This document shows positions 6,672 to 11,166 of a stretch of 11,166 nucleotides of DNA, piece after piece; position 1 is the stretch's first letter, and each line of letters starts with the position of its first letter. Where the stretch lies: NCBI GenBank assembly GCA_029937635.1, contig JAPYPM010000060.1, positions 1 to 11,166 of the forward strand, given 5' to 3'. The translations under genes and the position numbers were made by a program. A model generated the notes under the pieces. The model saw nothing but the letters and a program-made list of their open reading frames with translations, was not told the DNA's origin and did not search any database. The stretch comes from Nitrospinaceae bacterium. GTDB lineage: Bacteria > Nitrospinota > Nitrospinia > Nitrospinales > VA-1.

Positions 6672-8195
6672 TTACATGAGCTCTGAATTTGTGGGAGTCC
6701 ATTTAAGTTTTGGATTTCGGGCAGCGCTAATTTCGTCTGGCCTTGATACAACAGGCATTTGGGGAGAGTCGTGAAAAACTTCTGGTTTGGTTTCCGCTAG
6801 CGCAGCTATTTCTTTCATTGCCATAATGAATGCGTCGAGTGTTTCTTTTGATTCTGTTTCGGTGGGTTCGATCATTAATGCACCTTTTACGATCAAGGGA
6901 AAGTAGACCGTGGGAGGATGAAATCCATAGTCGATGAGCATTTTTGCGATGTCCATGGTGCTCACTTTATTTTTGAGTTGATGCCTATCGTTGAAAACGC
7001 ACTCATGCAAACTTGGTCCCTTATAGGGTAGATGGTAGTGTTCGCTAAGTGATGCTTTGATGTAGTTGGCATTGAGAACTGCCATTTCTGCTGCCTTTTT
7101 GATTCCTTCAGGTCCGAGGGATCTAATATAAGTATAAGCTCGAACAAGGATGCCAAAGTTCCCGTAAAAGGCTTTCATTTTTCCAATGCTATTAGGGCGG
7201 TTGTGGTTTAATGTGTATTTACCGTCTTTATGTTCGATGGTTGGCTTCGGAAGAAAGGGTTCTAACTTGCTAACTATCCCTACAGGACCAGCCCCAGGGC
7301 CACCACCTCCATGAGGAGTGGAAAATGTCTTGTGTAGATTGAAGTGTAAAACATCTATTCCCATGTCTTTTATTTTTGTTTTTCCCATTACTGCATTCAG
7401 GTTAGCCCCATCGCAATAAATCAAACCACCCTTTTCGTGAACAATATCGCTAATTTTTAATATATCTGTTTCGAACATCCCTAGAGTATTTGGGTTAGTA
7501 AGCATTACGGCTGCAGTTTCTTCATCCATTATTGATTCTAATTTTTTTGGATCGATGAGACCTCGTTCATCGGACTGTATTTGGACTACACTATATCCGC
7601 ATAAGGTTGCAGTGGCAGGATTAGTTCCATGGGCAGAGTCGGGTAAGATAACTTTTTTCCGCTGTCTTCCCTGAGCAGAATGATATGCATGAATCATTAG
7701 CATGCCCGCTAATTCTCCATGAGCCCCAGCGGCCGGTTGCAAACTGACATATTGCATGCCACTAATTTCCTTGAGGTATTCTTGCAGCTCAAACATAAGC
7801 TGAAGACTGCCTTGAGAAAGAGCTTCAGGTGTATATGGATGATGTTGTGCAAATCCCGAAAGAGAGGCGGTCTCATTGTTAACTTTTGGATTGTATTTCA
7901 TCGTACACGAACCAAGCGGATAAAAATTAGTGTCGACGCTAAAGTTCCATTGTGAAAGTCTTGTGAAATGTCTTACTACATCAAGCTCTGTCAACTCGGG
8001 AAAATTTTCTATTGCTTCACGGATTTCTGTGGCAGGAAGAATCACCTCAAGCTCTACTTCAGGAACATCATATTTAGGAAGGGAATAGGCTATGCGACCA
8101 GGTGACCCCATTTCAAAAAGGAGCGGTTCGTTGAAAACCAACCCTTTTTTCCCTATTGGTGCTTCGTTTAATACTTGCTTAGTAGGTTTGTTCAT
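6672..8195 (-). CDS. gcvPB: Glycine dehydrogenase (decarboxylating) subunit 2, P-protein of the glycine cleavage system
   Basis: This 507-residue protein is the PLP-carrying subunit of the two-subunit P-protein, which decarboxylates glycine and passes the aminomethyl group to the lipoyl arm of GcvH in the cytoplasm. Family hallmarks are YPLGSCTMKYNP (92-103), HGTNPATAT, DGANLNA, and NLHKTFSTPHGGGG, in which K289 is the expected Schiff-base lysine. The length is close to that of other GcvPB proteins and no key segment is missing. The start is ATG with AAGGAA about 6 nt upstream. The usual partners gcvT, gcvH and gcvPA are absent on both sides: a GT9 gene lies upstream on the same strand after 145 bp, and the DASS gene converges downstream. 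It is therefore probably its own transcription unit, and GcvPA must be encoded elsewhere for the enzyme to work. No glycine riboswitch is recognisable in the leader. Confidence 0.96.
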   Translation of the reverse strand: MNKPTKQVLNEAPIGKKGLVFNEPLLFEMGSPGRIAYSLPKYDVPEVELEVILPATEIREAIENFPELTELDVVRHFTRLSQWNFSVDTNFYPLGSCTMKYNPKVNNETASLSGFAQHHPYTPEALSQGSLQLMFELQEYLKEISGMQYVSLQPAAGAHGELAGMLMIHAYHSAQGRQRKKVILPDSAHGTNPATATLCGYSVVQIQSDERGLIDPKKLESIMDEETAAVMLTNPNTLGMFETDILKISDIVHEKGGLIYCDGANLNAVMGKTKIKDMGIDVLHFNLHKTFSTPHGGGGPGAGPVGIVSKLEPFLPKPTIEHKDGKYTLNHNRPNSIGKMKAFYGNFGILVRAYTYIRSLGPEGIKKAAEMAVLNANYIKASLSEHYHLPYKGPSLHECVFNDRHQLKNKVSTMDIAKMLIDYGFHPPTVYFPLIVKGALMIEPTETESKETLDAFIMAMKEIAALAETKPEVFHDSPQMPVVSRPDEISAARNPKLKWTPTNSELM

Positions 8196-8233
8196 TCTTA
8201 TTCCTTTTTACTAAACATCAATGAAAATTTCTA

Positions 8234-8292
8234 GATTCTGAATGTGACATAAAAATTAGTGCCACAAGTCTTATTATGAACTATTCAGAATC
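8234..8292. repeat. 10-bp inverted repeat upstream of gcvPB (IR-A)
   Basis: GATTCTGAAT (8234-8243) and ATTCAGAATC (8283-8292) are perfect reverse complements separated by 39 nt, lying about 40-100 bp upstream of the gcvPB start. They could be paired operator half-sites or the stem of a leader structure. The right arm shares four bases with a small hairpin at 8289-8305 (AATCGT, loop ATAAA, ACGATT), so the two foldings exclude each other. Function is inferred only from position. Confidence 0.45.
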
Positions 8293-8294
8293 GT

Positions 8295-8354
8295 ATAAAA
8301 CGATTATTTAATATAGATTTAAATAATTAATTAAATAACATTATATCGTTTTAT
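8295..8354. repeat. 10-bp inverted repeat spanning the 3' end of the GT9 gene (IR-B)
   Basis: ATAAAACGAT (8295-8304) and ATCGTTTTAT (8345-8354) are perfect reverse complements with a 40-nt, almost purely A-T spacer. The outer arm overlaps the last codons of the upstream GT9 gene. In the minus-strand transcript this could fold just after the stop codon, with UUUU inside the second arm, and act as an mRNA 3'-end structure. It could also arise by chance in AT-rich DNA. Confidence 0.4.
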
Positions 8355-9420
8355 GAGCAGAGATGTTAGTCAGTAATTTATTGATTTTATCTAGGACTAT
8401 TTCAGGAGAAAGGCGGTCCGAGCCTTTTTCTTCTAGTAAGACATTTGGAGTGTTGACCGGTCCCCATCGTTTGGATTCACCATGTTTGAAGATTACCACT
8501 ACAGGTGTTTGAAATGCCGAAGCAAAATGCATTATGCCTGTATGATTGCAAAAAAGCAGGTCGCTTTTTTTTATAACTAGCGCCAGTTCTTTGATTGAAA
8601 GAATTGGCAATCGATTAATTTTTGGATTTGCTCGGTCGTTAATGCGGTTTATGAGTGGTTCTTCTCCTGGGCCACATATCAATAAAACTTCTGCTTTTTT
8701 TGAACTCGATAGTTTATCAGCTACAATTCGAAAGTTCTTTGTTTCCCATCCCCATTTTGCAATACGTGTTCCAGGTTTTATCAGAACGAGAGGACGTTCT
8801 GGGTTTTTACGAAGTGTTTTCAGCAGGGTAGTTATTTTTTTCTCTTCATCATTATCGAAATATATACGCGGAGATTTTGAGGTTTTTGTTAACCCTGTAT
8901 AATTTATCAGTTCAAGGTTATTTAAACTTTCGTGTCGAGCTTGATTGTCTATAGGTAAACGAATATCGTAGAGCCAAGCTGTTTCATCGTGAGCATAGCT
9001 TACTTTATGTTTGGCTTTGCTAATTAGAGCAAGCAGTGAAGCAATTGCGCTAAATTTTTTATTTAATGTGAATACGATATCAAATTCATTGGATCGAAGT
9101 TGCTTGATTACGGTGCCAAGTTTTTTTTGATTGAAGGGGATTATTTCATCTACATTCGGGTTGTCGCTCAGGATGGGTATGTTACTGCGGTTTACTAATA
9201 CGCTTACTCGAAGATGCGGAAATGATTTTTTGATACATTCATAAACGGGTGTTGATAAAATAACATCTCCTAGACGATCGTGTCTTATAACTAACACAGA
9301 GGATAAAGAGAAGAAGTCTATAGGAAGAGGGGAAGGTTTTTTTTTACCTAAAAAGGATCCAATAATACTCCACAGGGCATGCTTTGCCATATGTGCTGCT
9401 TTGCGAGCCAGTTGGGCCAT
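8341..9420 (-). CDS. Divergent glycosyltransferase family 9 (heptosyltransferase-like) protein
   Basis: This 359-residue protein has the GT9 GT-B layout used by ADP-heptose:LPS heptosyltransferases, which act on lipid-linked LPS core at the inner face of the cytoplasmic membrane. The N-domain motif IRHDRLGDVILSTP places the likely catalytic aspartate at D52. KPGTRIAKWGWE and a GPGEE loop mark the C-domain. The nucleotide-sugar motif, normally DTG or DSG followed by xxH, reads NHTGIMH here, with H293 where aspartate is usual, and the following FGPT-type loop is FKHGE. The first 28 residues are basic and amphipathic (ending FLGKKK), suggesting membrane association. The start is ATG with only a weak GAAAG upstream, 27 bp after the Trm112-like gene, so it is probably translated from the same mRNA. 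The acceptor and donor sugar are unknown. Confidence 0.85.
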   Translation of the reverse strand: MAQLARKAAHMAKHALWSIIGSFLGKKKPSPLPIDFFSLSSVLVIRHDRLGDVILSTPVYECIKKSFPHLRVSVLVNRSNIPILSDNPNVDEIIPFNQKKLGTVIKQLRSNEFDIVFTLNKKFSAIASLLALISKAKHKVSYAHDETAWLYDIRLPIDNQARHESLNNLELINYTGLTKTSKSPRIYFDNDEEKKITTLLKTLRKNPERPLVLIKPGTRIAKWGWETKNFRIVADKLSSSKKAEVLLICGPGEEPLINRINDRANPKINRLPILSIKELALVIKKSDLLFCNHTGIMHFASAFQTPVVVIFKHGESKRWGPVNTPNVLLEEKGSDRLSPEIVLDKINKLLTNISAHKTI

Positions 9421-9447
9421 GATCTTTCGCCGAGTTAGGGGTGCCGT

Positions 9448-9618
9448 TTAAGGCAATGGTTGAGCTTGATCAATGAGCATAATAGGAATGTCATCCTGAA
9501 TAAGGTACTTTAATTTGCATGCGTTGCAGTGAAGGCCATCTTCCTCAGGAGTCAACTCTAAATCGCCTTTACATTTAGGGCAAACCAGGATTTCTAAAAG
9601 TTCTTTGTCAAAAGCCAT
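9448..9618 (-). CDS. Trm112 family (YcaR/UPF0434-like) small zinc-binding protein
   Basis: This 56-residue protein begins MAFDKELLEILVCPKC and carries two cysteine pairs, C13-x2-C16 and C31-x2-C34, expected to bind one zinc ion. The DDIPIMLID segment near the C-terminus is typical of the family. Eukaryotic and archaeal Trm112 activates methyltransferases; the role of short bacterial members is not settled. In E. coli the homologue YcaR lies between lpxK and kdsB, and here it lies between two LPS-type glycosyltransferases, 15 bp after one and 27 bp before the other, so a link to LPS biosynthesis is plausible. The start is ATG with AGAGG 7 nt upstream. Identification is firm; function is inferred from context. 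Confidence 0.88.
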   Translation of the reverse strand: MAFDKELLEILVCPKCKGDLELTPEEDGLHCNACKLKYLIQDDIPIMLIDQAQPLP

Positions 9619-9625
9619 AATATTA

Positions 9626-9630
9626 CCTCT
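9626..9630 (-). promoter_or_regulatory. Ribosome binding site of the Trm112-like gene
   Basis: On the minus strand AGAGG lies 7 nt before the ATG at 9618, within the 15-bp gap after the preceding gene. It is a clear site and supports the reality of this very short gene. Confidence 0.65.
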
Positions 9631-9633
9631 ATT

Positions 9634-10725
9634 TTAGTGAACTGAGTGTTTTGGGGAGGATAGCACCTTAACGTCCTCAGAGACTAATGTTTTTGCCGCA
9701 TCAAACATGTTTTGTACGGTTACTTTATCCATGCACTCGGTTGTTCCTAAGGGGCAGCGGCGCTTCCAGCAGAAACTACAATTTAACTTCTGAAAAACTG
9801 ATTTATGGTTTTTTGAGTAGGCTCCGTTGCGATTTGGGTCAGTTGGCCCCCACACCGAAACCGTTGGGATACCTAACGCCCAGCAAATATGAAACGGTCC
9901 CGAATCGCTGCCAATAAATAAAGCAAGTTTTTTGTATAGTCCGATAGACTCAGCGATTGTGGTTGCTGGTGCCGTCCAAGACTTTTGTTTCATCGAGGCG
10001 GCTATATTGCGGACCAGTTCTTCTTCTCCCGGTCCCCAGGTTAGAAGGATGGAAAATCCCAACTCTTCTGTTAGTTTATCGCCAAGCTGGGCATAACGTT
10101 CTACACTCCACAGCTTAGTTGGGAATCCGGCTCCTGGGTTGATTCCGGCTATGGGTTTTTCTGTGAGCTTGCTATTTTTCGTCATAAAAACTTCAGAGGT
10201 GCGCTCATCCTCCACCCTGATTGGTAGTGAAAATTCGGTTTGCGGTTGAAACTCTCCCAAGACGGAAAGTTGAGACAGACAGCGGTCTACTATATGGCTA
10301 TTAGCAGAAAGATATTTACTGTGGTGATTATTAAACCAGGTGTTTATTTTTTCTCGACAATTACCGCGGTGGAATCCCGCTCTATTGGGTGCTCCTGTCA
10401 TACGAGCAATAAAACCAGTTTTGATGAGACCTTGTAAATCAAAAGTCCAATCAAAACAGCGTCCCTTTAGTAATTTATTTGTTTGGCAGATTTCATTCCA
10501 AGACTTTATATTTAAGTTTTTGCGCCAATATTTGGTGCGGACTGGGATCACCTCATTAAGGTCGGGGTTACACTTGATCAAGTCTTGGAAACTCTCCTCG
10601 ATTACCCATGCGATATGGGCATGGGGATAGTTTGCTCTAAGAGTACGAAGAAACGGCAAGGCATGAACAATGTCGCCTATTGAACTTAGTTTAATAATTA
10701 GAAATTTTTGTTTTAACGGGTTCAT
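9634..10725 (-). CDS. Glycosyltransferase family 9, heptosyltransferase I (WaaC)-like
   Basis: This 363-residue protein probably transfers a heptose from ADP-heptose to the Kdo region of the LPS inner core at the cytoplasmic face of the inner membrane. The N-terminal motif KLSSIGDIVHALP closely resembles that of WaaC, with D18 matching its catalytic aspartate. AWVIEESF and IPVRTKYWRK also follow the WaaC pattern. In the C-domain, GSDSGPFH (D274) and WGPTDPNRNG form the nucleotide-sugar site. A cysteine cluster C316-x2-C319-x4-C324-x6-C331 near the C-terminus occurs in many GT9 enzymes but not in E. coli WaaC. The ATG overlaps the stop of the PAP2 gene by 4 bp (ATGA), and no Shine-Dalgarno sequence is visible, so translation is probably coupled. 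The GT9 assignment is firm; heptosyltransferase I rather than another step is likely but unproven. Confidence 0.88.
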   Translation of the reverse strand: MNPLKQKFLIIKLSSIGDIVHALPFLRTLRANYPHAHIAWVIEESFQDLIKCNPDLNEVIPVRTKYWRKNLNIKSWNEICQTNKLLKGRCFDWTFDLQGLIKTGFIARMTGAPNRAGFHRGNCREKINTWFNNHHSKYLSANSHIVDRCLSQLSVLGEFQPQTEFSLPIRVEDERTSEVFMTKNSKLTEKPIAGINPGAGFPTKLWSVERYAQLGDKLTEELGFSILLTWGPGEEELVRNIAASMKQKSWTAPATTIAESIGLYKKLALFIGSDSGPFHICWALGIPTVSVWGPTDPNRNGAYSKNHKSVFQKLNCSFCWKRRCPLGTTECMDKVTVQNMFDAAKTLVSEDVKVLSSPKHSVH

Positions 10726-11166
10726 GAGTTGGGGGAAGGGAACTTATTTTTAAAAAAATTTAATATTTTGAGATAAAAATATTCATATCCCAAGACGCCG
10801 ATCAAGATACCAAGTAAGGCTCCACTTAACACATCCGTTGGATAATGAACCCCGAGGTAAACCCTCGAGTAACCTACCAGCAAAGCCGAGATATATAATA
10901 AAAATGATAGGTTCTTATAAGCAAGAGTGACGATCGTAGCAAATGTGAAAGAGTTTACCGCGTGGTTAGAGGGGAAAGAAAAGCTATTCGAACAATTGGC
11001 AATATCTTTTATATGAGAAAGGACGTGGCAAGGTCTATCGCGGGCGATTAGTTCTTTTAATGTTGCCCCTAAAAAGTCTGAAATGGATACTGCAAAAGCT
11101 ATTGCTAAAACCAATGCTAAACCACGCATCTTCTTAAACCAGAGAAAAATCACAATACAAATGATC
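10722..11166 (-). CDS. PAP2-family phosphatase, integral membrane (5' end beyond window)
   Basis: The visible portion is about 148 codons of a membrane phosphatase that would remove phosphate from a lipid phosphate or diphosphate, for example undecaprenyl diphosphate or phosphatidylglycerol phosphate. All three PAP2 motifs are present: KELIARDRP (11031-11057), PSNH (histidine at 10962-10964) and SRVYLGVHYPTD (arginine at 10865-10867, histidine at 10845-10847, aspartate at 10833-10835). Four hydrophobic segments are seen, and the protein ends in a lysine-rich tail. The frame stays open to the right edge, and PAP2 proteins normally have one or two more helices before motif 1, so the GTG at 11151-11153 is not likely to be the start. 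It overlaps the WaaC-like gene by 4 bp and belongs to the same operon, which points to lipid-carrier recycling or LPS modification. Confidence 0.9.
   Translation of the reverse strand, partial: IICIVIFLWFKKMRGLALVLAIAFAVSISDFLGATLKELIARDRPCHVLSHIKDIANCSNSFSFPSNHAVNSFTFATIVTLAYKNLSFLLYISALLVGYSRVYLGVHYPTDVLSGALLGILIGVLGYEYFYLKILNFFKNKFPSPNS

Noticed and set aside
8196..8340. A glycine riboswitch in front of gcvPB.
   Set aside because: The leader is A-T dominated, and I could not find the conserved glycine-aptamer core or any GC-rich stems.
1..11166. A mobile element, CRISPR array, toxin-antitoxin pair or defence island.
   Set aside because: No transposase, integrase, direct-repeat array or defence gene is visible; all recognisable genes are metabolic, envelope or RNA-handling types.

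Overview
The window is an AT-rich, gene-dense stretch of a bacterial chromosome, apparently Gram-negative. Two lipopolysaccharide-type family 9 glycosyltransferases with a Trm112-like small protein between them imply an LPS-bearing outer membrane. Three of the nine recognisable genes appear to start with TTG. The taxon cannot be fixed from this sequence alone. A deep-branching lineage such as Nitrospinota or a similar marine group would fit, but that is only a guess. I see no insertion sequence, CRISPR array, tRNA, rRNA or phage gene.

Layout. Positions 1-999 (minus) hold the first 333 codons of an RhlB-like DEAD-box RNA helicase that runs off the left edge. A 375-bp divergent intergenic region (1000-1374) carries a good sigma70-type promoter for the helicase. 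Positions 1375-6518 (plus) form a compact set: flavoprotein, iron-sulfur protein and CCG-domain subunit of a type E (anchor-less) succinate dehydrogenase/fumarate reductase, with TGATG junctions between them, then after about 60 bp a DASS/SLC13 dicarboxylate transporter. Positions 6672-8195 (minus) encode GcvPB, subunit 2 of the two-subunit glycine decarboxylase, convergent with the transporter and without its usual partner genes. A 145-bp AT-rich spacer with two perfect 10-bp inverted repeats separates it from an LPS-type cluster that is also on the minus strand. In transcription order that cluster is PAP2 phosphatase (cut by the right edge), heptosyltransferase-I-like GT9, Trm112-like protein and a second, divergent GT9.

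How the genes fit together. The transporter probably moves C4-dicarboxylates or a related anion across the inner membrane, and the SdhAB plus CCG complex interconverts succinate and fumarate with electrons exchanged with quinone. All cluster ligands of the type E arrangement are present, including the extra cysteine that predicts a second [4Fe-4S] centre in SdhB where classical enzymes have [3Fe-4S]. The flavoprotein has no Tat signal, so the complex should face the cytoplasm. The minus-strand cluster looks like envelope (LPS core and lipid-carrier) biosynthesis.

I see no clearly undescribed system. The most rewarding points are the anchor-less complex II next to a transporter, the long C-terminal tail of its SdhB, the degenerate nucleotide-sugar motif in the second GT9, the orphan gcvPB and the inverted repeats in front of it.
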